NCBI GenBank assembly: GCA_007124415.1
Contig: SLFE01000263.1
Span: 1-13,150 of the forward strand
Source of the DNA: Waddliaceae bacterium
GTDB lineage: Bacteria > Chlamydiota > Chlamydiia > Chlamydiales > SLFE01
DNA: 13,150 bases
Reading direction: 5' to 3'
In this document: in pieces, positions 5,547 through 12,728 of the stretch
Position numbering within the stretch: position 1 is the stretch's first letter
How the letters are laid out: each line of letters opens with the position of its first letter
Translations under genes and position numbers: made by a program
The notes under the pieces: generated by a model
Databases searched by the model: none
What the model saw: the letters and a program-made list of their open reading frames with translations, nothing else
Told to the model about the DNA's origin: nothing

Positions 5547-6327
5547 AAGATCGTTCATTCCATTCGGGACTATGTTTTGCCGCGAGGTCAGGCGGTTCAT
5601 GAGGGTGATTTTTCAAACTATTGCGACTCCTTTGATCAACACAACTCTTTATCTGTTAATATTCGGCGTTAGCATAGGAGCCTACATCGAAACGATCCCG
5701 GGAGTTTCTTACCTGGCTTTTTTGATTCCCGGTCTGATTATGATGGGGGCGATCAGAAATTCTTTCGACAATGCCGTTGGATCAATAGTCACTTCTAAAT
5801 TTGTCGGAGAGCTTGAGGATCTGAAAATGGCTCCTTTGAGTCCGATGCAGATCGTTTTTGCAAACGGACTTGCCGCCACCTTTCGAGGGTTTATTGTGGC
5901 GAGCATTACGCTTGCTATCAGCTATGTATTTTACTGGACAAGCGGCGAAGGGCTTTTGATGATCGAGCACCCCTTTATTCTTGTACTCTTTCTCTTTATC
6001 GGCTCTATGGCATTCAGCAGTTTGGGCCTGGCCGTTTGCATGCTGTCTAAAAATTTTGAGCAGGTCAATGCTGTCAACACCTTCATTTTGCTTCCGCTCA
6101 TCTATTTGGGAGGGGTCTTTTTTTCGCTTAAGCAGCTTCATCCTTTTTGGCAGGCGCTCTCGCAATTCAATCCCATGCTTTTGATGGTAAATGGCGTTAG
6201 GTACGGCGTTTTGGGTATTTCTGATGTAAACGTCGCCGCGGCTCTTGCCGTCGCGCTTTGTACGTGGTTTTTCTTCTTTCTTTTCGCCCTTTGGAGCTTG
6301 AAAAAAGGCTCATATCACCGCTGGTAG
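5536..6327 (+). CDS. ABC-2 type transporter permease
   Basis: 263 residues from ATG 5536; an alternative ATG at 5506 would add ten residues and lies 10 bases after AGGGG. The start at 5536 places the N-terminus (MNIKRSFIPFGTMFCREVRRFMRV) as in NodJ/DrrB-like permeases. Six hydrophobic segments can be read (about 27-50, 54-73, 100-125, 137-155, 165-195, 228-255), with the ABC-2 hallmark LIPGLIMMGAIRNSF near 65-80 and the PLIYLGGVFFSLKQLHPFWQ region near 190-210, where this family has its P-L-x-F-L-S-G-xF motif. Together with the upstream ATPase it should make an export complex. It overlaps the ATPase gene by 11 bp, and its stop overlaps the end of the antiporter gene by 13 bp. Confidence 0.9.
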   Translation: MNIKRSFIPFGTMFCREVRRFMRVIFQTIATPLINTTLYLLIFGVSIGAYIETIPGVSYLAFLIPGLIMMGAIRNSFDNAVGSIVTSKFVGELEDLKMAPLSPMQIVFANGLAATFRGFIVASITLAISYVFYWTSGEGLLMIEHPFILVLFLFIGSMAFSSLGLAVCMLSKNFEQVNAVNTFILLPLIYLGGVFFSLKQLHPFWQALSQFNPMLLMVNGVRYGVLGISDVNVAAALAVALCTWFFFFLFALWSLKKGSYHRW

Positions 6328-7883
6328 GCTTTTCTTTTACCGTATAGATGAATGAATGAGACAAGCGACAGGCTGAAAGCGACGCTCAGCGCCAGCGGAG
6401 CTAAGAATGACCCCATCAGTCCTGCGGCTAAAAACCCTGCCGAGCTGGCAGCAAAAACAGGGACTGCGTAGAACCACTGCGTTTTGAAATGATCGACAGG
6501 ATGGCATTTTGCTCCTGCCGACGACAGAATAGTTGAGTCAGAGAGCAAGGAGATATGATCGCCGAACGCAGCGCCCGAAAGAATGCCTCCAAGAGCCGGC
6601 AGAAGAATTGGAATTTGAGCAAGGGTGACGGGCGGTTCCAAGCCTTGCATACTGATAATTGTCGAGGTGATCAGAGGTACAAAGATAGCGATTGTTCCCC
6701 AGGCTGTGCCGAGCGAGCCTGCAACGATTGAACTGAGCCAGAAGCAAAAGAGCGGAAGAAGGGCAATTGAGATTGAGCCGGAAATGAGCGAGGATATTTC
6801 TTTTCCCAGATTGAGGTCGGTTCTTAATACATCCGAGAGCGTCCAGGCCAGAACAATTATCAATACGCTTTGGTATCCGCTTATGATACTTCCCGATATG
6901 ATCTGCAGCGACCTTTTGAAGCTGAACCGTTTCGACAGGCGAAAATACACCACGGAAAGGAAAAGGGCGGTTGCCGATGCGGAAAAGAGAACAAAAGAAA
7001 TTGGCGTTTCCGTTAAAACCTGCCATAAAGACAGGCTTCCTTTGTCCATCAAAAAAATATAGACGCCGACAAACAACGGAAAAAGTAAGATAGGCACGAA
7101 AAAATCGGCACTTTTGCCTTTATCGTTGACCGGGTCTAAGCTTGGGGACTTTTCAACGCAACTGTGTTCATAGCGCCTCATGGAGCCTAGAGAAATTCGT
7201 GAACGGACAATCAGCCAAAGCGTTGCTATGATAGTCAGCGAGTAGAAGATGTAGGGAAGTGTGAGCAGGTAGATGGAAATAGGATTTTCAATCAGCAAAG
7301 TTCCCGATTCTACTTTTGAATGAACTCCGTTGTTGTTTAAAAGTCCTATGATCAAGGCAGCGAAGCAAGAAAATGGACAAATCGCAACAAGGGGCCCTGA
7401 CATTGAGTCGGCAAGCAGGGCGGTTTTCACTCTAGGGGTATTAAAACGGTCTAAAATAGGCCTCATGATAGAGCTGACGGTGATGCTGCTTAAGCAGCCG
7501 TCGATGAATAAACTATGGGAAAGAAGGAGGGAAGTCGTCTCGGCTCTGCGGGCATTCTTGATGCGGCTGCTCGTTAGTTTCACTAGAGCCTTGATCCCGT
7601 CTGCTTGCTTCACCAGCGTAAACAAGGCGCCCGAGGCAAAAATAAAACCCACAATAAAAAGCTTATTGGTACAAGTGAACGATTCCCATGAAGTCCACTT
7701 GTCTGTCTCGCAGTTCATAAAGATTCGTTCAGCAATTAGAACCGCAGCAGGCCAAAGCGAAGCTGACGTTGCGATTAAGGCCGCGATGACAAGGCCGATA
7801 GACATTGAAAGGGCAATTCTGTGCGTCAAAACGCCTAAAACAAAAACAACGAGGACGGGCAGAAATGGCAGAATGGTTTCCAT
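6315..7883 (-). CDS. NhaC-family Na+/H+ antiporter
   Basis: 522 residues with about twelve membrane segments. The region around residue 390 (SLGTAWGTIAIFVPL) and the following GGILSGAAFGDHISLLSDSTILSSAGAKC (about 423-452) with VDHFKTQ are the most conserved marks of the NhaC/YheL antiporter family; the GDH-x6-DST residues are the likely ion-binding polar set. It would exchange external protons for internal sodium at the inner membrane, or a related substrate exchange such as malate or lysine, since homologues differ. A loop of about 40 hydrophilic residues near 230-265 is probably cytosolic. The ATG at 7883 has no visible Shine-Dalgarno. The gene stands alone, convergent with the permease and divergent from the TM2 gene. 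Confidence 0.88.
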   Translation of the reverse strand: METILPFLPVLVVFVLGVLTHRIALSMSIGLVIAALIATSASLWPAAVLIAERIFMNCETDKWTSWESFTCTNKLFIVGFIFASGALFTLVKQADGIKALVKLTSSRIKNARRAETTSLLLSHSLFIDGCLSSITVSSIMRPILDRFNTPRVKTALLADSMSGPLVAICPFSCFAALIIGLLNNNGVHSKVESGTLLIENPISIYLLTLPYIFYSLTIIATLWLIVRSRISLGSMRRYEHSCVEKSPSLDPVNDKGKSADFFVPILLFPLFVGVYIFLMDKGSLSLWQVLTETPISFVLFSASATALFLSVVYFRLSKRFSFKRSLQIISGSIISGYQSVLIIVLAWTLSDVLRTDLNLGKEISSLISGSISIALLPLFCFWLSSIVAGSLGTAWGTIAIFVPLITSTIISMQGLEPPVTLAQIPILLPALGGILSGAAFGDHISLLSDSTILSSAGAKCHPVDHFKTQWFYAVPVFAASSAGFLAAGLMGSFLAPLALSVAFSLSLVSFIHLYGKRKAYQR

Positions 7884-7934
7884 AATTTCATAAAATCATA
7901 AAATAGAATAATTTAGTAAAAATAAAGTATTATG

Positions 7935-7962
7935 TTCATAAATATTTTAAATAGAGTAAAAT
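7935..7962 (+). promoter_or_regulatory. Candidate promoter for the TM2 gene in an AT-rich divergent region
   Basis: TTCATA (7935-7940) and TAAAAT (7957-7962) are 16 bp apart, within a 100-bp very AT-rich gap between the antiporter and TM2 starts. The same gap holds a tandem CATAAAAT repeat close to the antiporter start (about 7889-7904). The AT-richness means chance matches are likely. Confidence 0.35.
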
Positions 7963-7983
7963 AGTGATAAAGGGAGATTGATT

Positions 7984-8199
7984 ATGGAAAACCGCCGATT
8001 GAATTGGCTTGTTACACTTATTTTATCGATCGTGTTCGGGACTCTGGGCGTCGATCGTTTTATGATGGGTCATATATGGCTTGGCGTCCTTAAGCTTGTG
8101 ACTTTCGGAGGATTCGGTATATGGTGGATCGTCGATATTATTCTCATCGCCACCAAGTATCCGTTCTCAGGAGTCATTTGGGTCGACACAACAACTTAA
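7984..8199 (+). CDS. TM2-domain small membrane protein
   Basis: 71 residues. The ATG at 7984 is preceded by AAGGGAG (7970-7976) at seven bases; an earlier in-frame TTG at 7978 is less likely. Two hydrophobic segments (about 7-24 and 31-60) flank the family's linking motif: TLGVDRFMMGHIWLGVLKLVTFGGFGIWWIVD, matching the TM2 pattern G-x-x-G-x-x-x-F-Y-x-G with GVDRF and a final Asp. Proteins of this family are widespread in bacteria and often simply consist of these two helices; their function is not established. It is a single gene with its 3' end overlapping miaB by 4 bp. Confidence 0.85.
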   Translation: MENRRLNWLVTLILSIVFGTLGVDRFMMGHIWLGVLKLVTFGGFGIWWIVDIILIATKYPFSGVIWVDTTT

Positions 8200-9530
8200 T
8201 TGTTAATTGGAGTCGCAAACAAGGTTTGATTGTTGTAGCTGTGCAGCTTGACGTCGACTAGTTTGCCGATATCATCCTTTGATCCGGGAAAGACGACATT
8301 TTTCCAGCAACGCGTTCGCCCTTTGACTAAATTGGGGTCTTTTGTCGTTGCCGCTTCGACTAGAACCTCGGCGGTCTCGCCCAGCATTTGCTGCCTTTGC
8401 TTGGCATAGATTCCCTCCTGCAGCTCCATAAGCCTGTGAAGCCTCTCTTGCTTCACCTCTTCGGGCACATCGTCTTTCCACCGCATAGCCGGAGTCCCTT
8501 TGCGCGCGCTGTAGGCGAACAGAAAGGCTACAGAATATTCGATCTCCTTCAAGGCGTCGTAGGTCATCTGAAACTCTTCTTCTGTTTCCGTGGGAAACCC
8601 GACGATAATATCGGTGCCTAGCGCAACATTGGGAACAATCTTCCTGAACATCGCGATCTTTTCCATGTACTGTTCGTACGTGTAGATGCGGTGCATCTTG
8701 CGGAGGATGCGGCTAGAGCCCGCCTGAATAGGAAAATGGACGAACTCGCATAGCGAATCGAGGTCGCGGACAGCTTCCATGAGCTCTCTGGTGATGTCGA
8801 CCGGGTGGCTTGTCATAAAGCGGATGCGATCTATCCCTTCGATTTTGTCTATGCGGTATAGCAAATCGTGGAAAAGACAGCCCATGTCAGGCTTGTCTTT
8901 GCCGTAGCTGTTGACGTTTTGTCCAAGGAGGGTCACTTCGCGATAGCCCTGATCGGCCAGGATTTTGCACTCGTTCACGATATCGAGGCAGTCCCTCGAC
9001 ACTTCGGGTCCGCGCGTGTAGGGCACTACGCAATAGGTGCAGTATTTATCGCAGCCGCGTATGATCGAGACGTATGCTTTGACCTTATCGTCCCTTTTGG
9101 CTTTGGTGTAATCGAGTTCGAATGTAAATTGGTCGTCTGTTTTAAATGCCTGTTTTCCTGTGGCGATCACTTCGTCCAGCACATAATCCAAATCGTGTAT
9201 GTTATTTGTCCCGAGGACAAAGTCGATGTGGGGGAGTTTGCGAAACAACGAATCCTTTTTTGCGTTAGCCATGCAGCCGGTGACGCCGATTAGGGCCTTT
9301 TTTTCTTTTTTTCTGCCAAGCTGGCCGATTTTTCCCATGACCTTCCGTTCCGCAAGGTCTCTTATCGAACAAGTATTATAAATGAGCAGATCGGCCTCAT
9401 TTTCTACAAGTGTTCTCGTCAGACCGCGGTTTTCGAGCGTGCCCACCATGATTTCGGTGTCGAGCTCGTTCATCTGGCACCCATAGGTGCGTATATAAAA
9501 TGTTTTTGGATTTTTTTGTGCCTGTTCCAT
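8196..9530 (-). CDS. miaB: tRNA-2-methylthio-N6-dimethylallyladenosine synthase (MiaB)
   Basis: 444 residues, usual length. The N-terminal UPF0004 domain carries three cluster-binding cysteines, Cys18 (YGCQMN), Cys54 (YNTCSIR) and Cys86 (GVTGCMA); the radical SAM domain has C160xxxC164xxC167 (RGCDKYCTYC); a C-terminal TRAM domain follows from about residue 375. Both Fe-S clusters should form. It adds the methylthio group to i6A37 in tRNAs that read codons starting with U, the step after MiaA, whose gene lies about 2.1 kb away. The LLGQNVNSYG motif near 205 is typical of MiaB and separates it from RimO and MtaB. The ATG at 9530 has no obvious Shine-Dalgarno and lies inside a 12-bp palindrome. 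Confidence 0.95.
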   Translation of the reverse strand: MEQAQKNPKTFYIRTYGCQMNELDTEIMVGTLENRGLTRTLVENEADLLIYNTCSIRDLAERKVMGKIGQLGRKKEKKALIGVTGCMANAKKDSLFRKLPHIDFVLGTNNIHDLDYVLDEVIATGKQAFKTDDQFTFELDYTKAKRDDKVKAYVSIIRGCDKYCTYCVVPYTRGPEVSRDCLDIVNECKILADQGYREVTLLGQNVNSYGKDKPDMGCLFHDLLYRIDKIEGIDRIRFMTSHPVDITRELMEAVRDLDSLCEFVHFPIQAGSSRILRKMHRIYTYEQYMEKIAMFRKIVPNVALGTDIIVGFPTETEEEFQMTYDALKEIEYSVAFLFAYSARKGTPAMRWKDDVPEEVKQERLHRLMELQEGIYAKQRQQMLGETAEVLVEAATTKDPNLVKGRTRCWKNVVFPGSKDDIGKLVDVKLHSYNNQTLFATPINN

Positions 9531-9541
9531 AGATTAATCTA
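9530..9541. promoter_or_regulatory. Perfect 12-bp palindrome at the miaB start
   Basis: TAGATTAATCTA reads the same on both strands and overlaps the first base of the miaB start codon. In the 120-bp divergent region between miaB and rplM it could be an operator for miaB, or form a small structure in the miaB mRNA start. There is no second copy that I can see in the window. Confidence 0.3.
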
Positions 9542-9582
9542 GGATAAACGATCGCAAAGTTTAAGAAAAGAGGATTTTTTTC

Positions 9583-9611
9583 TTGGCAAAAAGGTCTTAA
9601 AACGTTAATAT
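9583..9611 (+). promoter_or_regulatory. Promoter of rplM-rpsI
   Basis: TTGGCA (9583-9588) and TAATAT (9606-9611) are spaced 17 bp apart. A run of seven Ts precedes the -35. Transcription would begin near 9618 and give a leader of about 33 nt with only a weak AAGG (9636-9640 region) ten bases before the rplM start. Confidence 0.65.
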
Positions 9612-9650
9612 ATGAGCTTAAACCGGCAAAAAAATTAAGGTAAACCGACA

Positions 9651-10106
9651 ATGAAACATCATAACAAAGCGAAAATTCAAAAAACTTTTATAAAGCGCAA
9701 AGAGGACGTCGCACGCAAGTGGTTTATACTCGATGCGTCCGGCAAAACGCTTGGCAGGTTTTGTTCCGAAGTTGCCAATATCCTGCGCGGAAAGCACAAT
9801 CCCGAGTTCACGCCCCACGTTGATTGCGGCGACGGAGTTGTTGTTATCAATGCGGATCAGATCCGTTTGACAGGGAACAAGGAAGCACAGAAAGTTTATC
9901 GCCGGTATACCGGTTATATAGGCGGTTTGCGCGAGACGGATTTTCAAACTCAGATGAAGCGGGATCCGACTTTCGTCATTCGACATGCGGTTAAAGGCAT
10001 GCTGCCTAAAACGTGCATTGGAAGAAAACAGGCAACCCGGCTCCGCGTCTTTGCTAAAGAAGCTCACGAAATGGCAGCTCAGCAACCGCAAAAAGTTAAT
10101 ATTTAA
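9651..10106 (+). CDS. rplM: 50S ribosomal protein L13
   Basis: 151 residues, near the usual 142-150. The conserved L13 core is complete: RKWFILDASGKTLGRFCSEVA (about 22-42, the extended strand and helix that contact 23S rRNA), LRGKHNPEFTPHVDCGDGVVVINA (45-68), and the Y-R-R-Y-T-G-Y-x-G-G-L segment with the RDPTFVIRHAVKGMLPK block (about 84-121) that marks L13. L13 is an early assembly protein of the large subunit. It is followed by rpsI after nine bases, the near-universal L13-S9 order. The extra N-terminal residues (MKHHNKAKIQKTFIKRKE) are as in chlamydial forms. Confidence 0.97.
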   Translation: MKHHNKAKIQKTFIKRKEDVARKWFILDASGKTLGRFCSEVANILRGKHNPEFTPHVDCGDGVVVINADQIRLTGNKEAQKVYRRYTGYIGGLRETDFQTQMKRDPTFVIRHAVKGMLPKTCIGRKQATRLRVFAKEAHEMAAQQPQKVNI

Positions 10107-10115
10107 GGTGGAAGA

Positions 10116-10523
10116 ATGACAAAAAAAGAAGAATCAATTGAAGAATTTGTATCTACGGGCCGTAGAAAAACCGCCGTCGCATCCGTTCGCCTTCGTCCGG
10201 GCAACGGCAAAATCGATATTAACTCCCGGGAGTTCAACGACTATTTTCCCAGCGATTTTCAGCGTCAAATCGTATTATCTCCTCTAAGCAAAGTTCAAGG
10301 CGAAGGGAAATACGATTTAGTAGTTCGCGTGAAGGGTGGTGGAATTGAAGCCCAAGTGACAGCGATACGCTTGGGGATTTCCAGAGCCCTGGTCTTGGAA
10401 GACGAGGAACGACGTCAAATTCTTAAAAGTGAAGGGTTCCTGACTCGCGATCCCCGTAAGAAAGAACGTAAGAAATACGGATTGGCAGGCGCAAGGAAGC
10501 GATTCCAGTACTCAAAACGGTAG
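10116..10523 (+). CDS. rpsI: 30S ribosomal protein S9
   Basis: 135 residues; ATG preceded by AAGGTGG at about 10105-10111. S9 marks are the N-terminal STGRRKTAVASVRLRPGNGKI (about 13-33), the central VRVKGGGIEAQVTAIRLGISRAL, and the basic C-terminus GFLTRDPRKKERKKYG...RKRFQYSKR, whose last Lys-Arg reach the P-site tRNA. Second gene of the rplM operon; transcription ends at the strong terminator 17 bp beyond its stop. The sequence resembles chlamydial S9 (the NDYFPSDFQR and LSPLSK phrases), one of the better taxonomic hints in the window. Confidence 0.97.
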   Translation: MTKKEESIEEFVSTGRRKTAVASVRLRPGNGKIDINSREFNDYFPSDFQRQIVLSPLSKVQGEGKYDLVVRVKGGGIEAQVTAIRLGISRALVLEDEERRQILKSEGFLTRDPRKKERKKYGLAGARKRFQYSKR

Positions 10524-10540
10524 TATTACTTATTGTATTG

Positions 10541-10581
10541 AACCCAGGAGAATCTTCAGAGAGATTTATCCTGGGTTTTTT
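10541..10581 (+). terminator. Intrinsic terminator of rplM-rpsI
   Basis: AACCCAGGA (10541-10549) pairs with TCCTGGGTT (10569-10577), and the inner AATCT (10551-10555) pairs with AGATT (10562-10566), giving a long stem followed by a T-run (10576-10581). The right arm contains the last codons and stop of the convergent ssb gene. Confidence 0.9.
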
Positions 10582-10961
10582 AGTGACGGCGAGCTTTTTG
10601 CCTTGTTGGCATAGCCCTCGACTTTATCGGACCTTTTATCAAGAAATTGAACTCTTTCGGCGGCTACTCTAAGCTTGCACCGCTTGTCCCCTTCTTTTGA
10701 ATACCATACATCAAGTTGCAAACGGCCTTCGATAAGAACAGATGAGGAAACAGTCAAAGCTTCTGTGCACGCTTCTGCCTGCTTGCCCCACACAACGACA
10801 TCAACAAAACAGGCCTCTTGCTGCTTTTCTCCATTAAGATTAATGTAGTCGCGGTTCAATGCAACCAGAAGGTCGGTGACCGCTACGCCATTAGGAGTTT
10901 TTCTGAGCTCAGGCTTTTTAGTAAGACGCCCGGCTATGATTACTTTGTTCAGGGATGCCAT
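10566..10961 (-). CDS. ssb: Single-stranded DNA-binding protein, short form without acidic tip
   Basis: 131 residues, shorter than the usual 150-180. The OB-fold is complete: LNKVIIAGRLTKKPELRKTPNG (4-25), an N-R-D-Y segment, FVDVVVWGKQAEACTEALTVSSSVLIEGRLQLDVWYSKEG (about 52-91), and RVAAERVQFLDKR. After residue 108 there are only about 23 mostly polar residues ending SLKNPG, with no Asp-rich DDDIPF tip, which in other SSBs recruits replication and repair partners. Start supported by AGAGGA (10966-10971) four bases before the ATG. It has its own promoter and converges on the rpsI terminator. It may be the sole SSB, a second paralogue, or a form truncated by the terminator region. Confidence 0.88.
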   Translation of the reverse strand: MASLNKVIIAGRLTKKPELRKTPNGVAVTDLLVALNRDYINLNGEKQQEACFVDVVVWGKQAEACTEALTVSSSVLIEGRLQLDVWYSKEGDKRCKLRVAAERVQFLDKRSDKVEGYANKAKSSPSLKNPG

Positions 10962-10979
10962 AGGATCCTCTAATAGTTA

Positions 10980-11008
10980 ATTATCTCTTTCTAGCCCGAC
11001 CTTATCAA
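10980..11008 (-). promoter_or_regulatory. Promoter of ssb
   Basis: On the minus strand TTGATA (11008-11003) and GATAAT (10985-10980) are exactly 17 bp apart, each matching consensus at five of six positions. The start site would fall near 10973, giving a very short leader that includes the AGAGGA site. Confidence 0.6.
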
Positions 11009-11168
11009 AAAGTTGTTTAATGACAAACAAAAAATACTTTTAAAACTTATATTTTGTAAATTATTAAAGTTCAGTTGTTAAAATAATATGAAGGGCTTTG
11101 ATAAATCGGAAAAGAGGGGGGCGAGATTCCACGAACCCTAATATACCCTGCTTTCCGGCAAACAAATG
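11009..11168. other. Intergenic stretch between divergent ssb and rsbV-like promoters
   Basis: This stretch, in a 270-bp gap, holds an AT-rich half (11009-11095) and a G-rich patch (11107-11160). In the patch CGGAAA (11107-11112) can pair with TTTCCG (11152-11157), with GGG/CCC pairing inside. I tested it by eye as a tRNA or other stable RNA and could not fit one; no gene is seen. Confidence 0.4.
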
Positions 11169-11198
11169 TTGACACGGTTCTTATTTGAAGAGTATAAA
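11169..11198 (+). promoter_or_regulatory. Near-consensus promoter for rsbV-like gene and miaA
   Basis: A perfect TTGACA (11169-11174) is followed after 18 bp by TATAAA (11193-11198). The start site would be about 11205, leaving a 27-nt leader with GAGG (11223-11226) before the ATG at 11232. This argues against a longer N-terminus beginning at 11166. Confidence 0.7.
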
Positions 11199-11231
11199 GA
11201 GGGTAACACGTTGAGAAACTCCGAGGTCTCT

Positions 11232-11576
11232 ATGAACGAGTCAGTCGCGATCGAAGATAAAATTGATGGAAATGTTCTGATCCTCCTTATTAAGGGCAGG
11301 CTTGACGCTATTTCTTCAATTGATGTGGAAAAACAAATTTTTGATTTCATTAGCGAGGGCCATCATAACATTATCCTTAATTTTTCTGAAGTCGACTATC
11401 TCAGCAGTGTGGGTATGCGGCTGTTGCTCAGAACGACTAAAAAACTTAAAATGCTCTCTGGTAAACTAGTCGTATGCGAAATCAACACGAATGTCATGGA
11501 TATATTGAAAATGTCGGGGTTTGATCACGTTATTGAATTTGCTAAGACAGAGCAAGATGCTTTGAAGAAATTCTAA
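11232..11576 (+). CDS. rsbV: STAS-domain anti-anti-sigma factor (RsbV-like)
   Basis: 114 residues, all one STAS domain. The start at 11232 has GAGG five bases upstream and lies after the promoter. The sequence shows VLILLIKGRLDAISSIDVEKQI (about 15-36), NIILNFSEVDYLSSVGMRLLL (46-66) and GKLVVCEINTNVMDILKMSGF. The phosphoacceptor by alignment with the family is Ser59 in the DYLSSVGMR motif. In partner switching, unphosphorylated RsbV binds an RsbW-type kinase and frees its sigma factor or other target; RsbU-type phosphatases reactivate it. Chlamydiae have two RsbV paralogues, and the adjacency to miaA fits the one I remember as RsbV2 (CT765). No RsbW or RsbU gene is in the window. The gap to miaA is 49 bp. 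Confidence 0.87.
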   Translation: MNESVAIEDKIDGNVLILLIKGRLDAISSIDVEKQIFDFISEGHHNIILNFSEVDYLSSVGMRLLLRTTKKLKMLSGKLVVCEINTNVMDILKMSGFDHVIEFAKTEQDALKKF

Positions 11577-11625
11577 CACTTGATTATACTCTTATCCAAA
11601 CCGTTAGAAAAGATAAGATATTCTT

Positions 11626-12660
11626 GTGAACAGTGGAACTTCTTGCGAAAAAGATATTTTAGAAAGATTGACTTCAGGCGACTCCTTAGTTCGAGAGCAG
11701 CCGATTTTTCCCCCAACAAAAGACAGAAGACCTAAAGTTATTGTTTTGGCAGGGCCTACCTGCTGCGGTAAATCCGCGCTCGCTATGATGCTGGCTGAAA
11801 TAATTTCGGGGGAGATCGTATCCGCTGACTCAATACAGGTATACAGGGGCATGGATATCGGAACAGCCAAGCCCTCGCCGCGCGATAGGATCAAGATTCC
11901 CCATCATATGATCGACATTCGCGATGTTTGGGAAGATTTCAACGTTGTCGATTATTATCACGAATCTAAGTTCTGCATTGATAAGATACACGCCGGTGGG
12001 AGAATGCCGATCGTCGTGGGAGGGTCCGGGTTCTACATTCATTCGCTCCTCTACGGCCCTCCAAGCGGCCCTCCGTCGGTTCCCGAGGTTAGGCAACGGC
12101 TCGAAGAACAGTTCGACAGGCGCGGCGCTGAAGAGATGTTTGAGAGGCTTCGCCAGCTTGATTTGGAGTATTCCAAGACGATTACCTGCCATGATCGGCA
12201 AAAAATCATCAGGGCATTGGAAATTATTGAAATAACAGGAACCAAGGTGAGCCAGTTCAGTTGGAAACACCGCATGCTGCCGAAAAATTATGATTTTCGG
12301 TGCTGGTTTCTCAATCGCCCGAAAACGACACTCTATCATAGAATAGAAAAAAGGTGCGACAGAATGCTCGCCCATGGTTTGCTTGAGGAAGTTTCAAGGT
12401 TGGAGAACATGTCGCTTAGAGAAAATCCATCGGCATCCCAGGCGATCGGTTATAGACAAAGCCTTGATTTTTTAAACGGCAGTCAGGATAAAGAGCATTA
12501 TTTGGAGTTTGTGGAGGAATTTAAAAAAGCTTCAAGGCGGTATGCTAAAAGACAGCTGACCTGGTTTAGGCGCGAGCCTATGTTTCAGTGGCTTGATTTG
12601 GATCTGCACGATCCTGAAACAGCCATAGATCTGATGATCAATGACCTCGATTCCAGGTAA
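11626..12660 (+). CDS. miaA: tRNA dimethylallyltransferase (MiaA)
   Basis: 344 residues from a GTG at 11626, the only plausible start in reach, with no clear Shine-Dalgarno. The first 36 or so residues precede the family's usual beginning at PKVIVLAGPT and look unstructured. Motifs: P-loop GPTCCGKS (43-50, with two Cys where most MiaA have Ala-Ser), SADSIQVYRGMDIGTAKP (66-83, with the catalytic Asp of the DSxQ motif), PHHMIDI, PIVVGGSGFYIHSLLYG (about 126-142), ASQAIGYRQ and the C-terminal RRYAKRQLTWFRR that contacts the substrate. It transfers a dimethylallyl group to A37 of tRNAs reading UNN codons, making the substrate of MiaB. Likely co-transcribed with the rsbV-like gene. Confidence 0.95.
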   Translation: MNSGTSCEKDILERLTSGDSLVREQPIFPPTKDRRPKVIVLAGPTCCGKSALAMMLAEIISGEIVSADSIQVYRGMDIGTAKPSPRDRIKIPHHMIDIRDVWEDFNVVDYYHESKFCIDKIHAGGRMPIVVGGSGFYIHSLLYGPPSGPPSVPEVRQRLEEQFDRRGAEEMFERLRQLDLEYSKTITCHDRQKIIRALEIIEITGTKVSQFSWKHRMLPKNYDFRCWFLNRPKTTLYHRIEKRCDRMLAHGLLEEVSRLENMSLRENPSASQAIGYRQSLDFLNGSQDKEHYLEFVEEFKKASRRYAKRQLTWFRREPMFQWLDLDLHDPETAIDLMINDLDSR

Positions 12661-12728
12661 TCCAGGCGGCTGAGGCGATGTTTAAAGGAATGATTTGAAT
12701 GCCTGCTTAGGGGCGTATAGTTTGTTCT

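Noticed and set aside
7889..7904. Tandem CATAAAAT copies as a regulatory repeat
   Set aside because: Only two adjoining copies in extremely AT-rich DNA; not distinguishable from chance.
8868..9293. Plus-strand open frame opposite miaB
   Set aside because: It lies fully antisense to the conserved radical SAM and UPF0004 regions and has no ribosome site or recognisable domain.
11107..11160. G-rich patch with GGTTCG-like sequence on the minus strand, considered as a tRNA or tmRNA end
   Set aside because: The T-arm stem does not pair, and no acceptor partner, anticodon arm or CCA end can be found at the right distances.
11166..11231. N-terminal extension of the RsbV-like protein from an ATG at 11166
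   Set aside because: The stretch coincides with a TTGACA/TATAAA promoter; the ATG at 11232 has a ribosome site and gives the normal STAS length.
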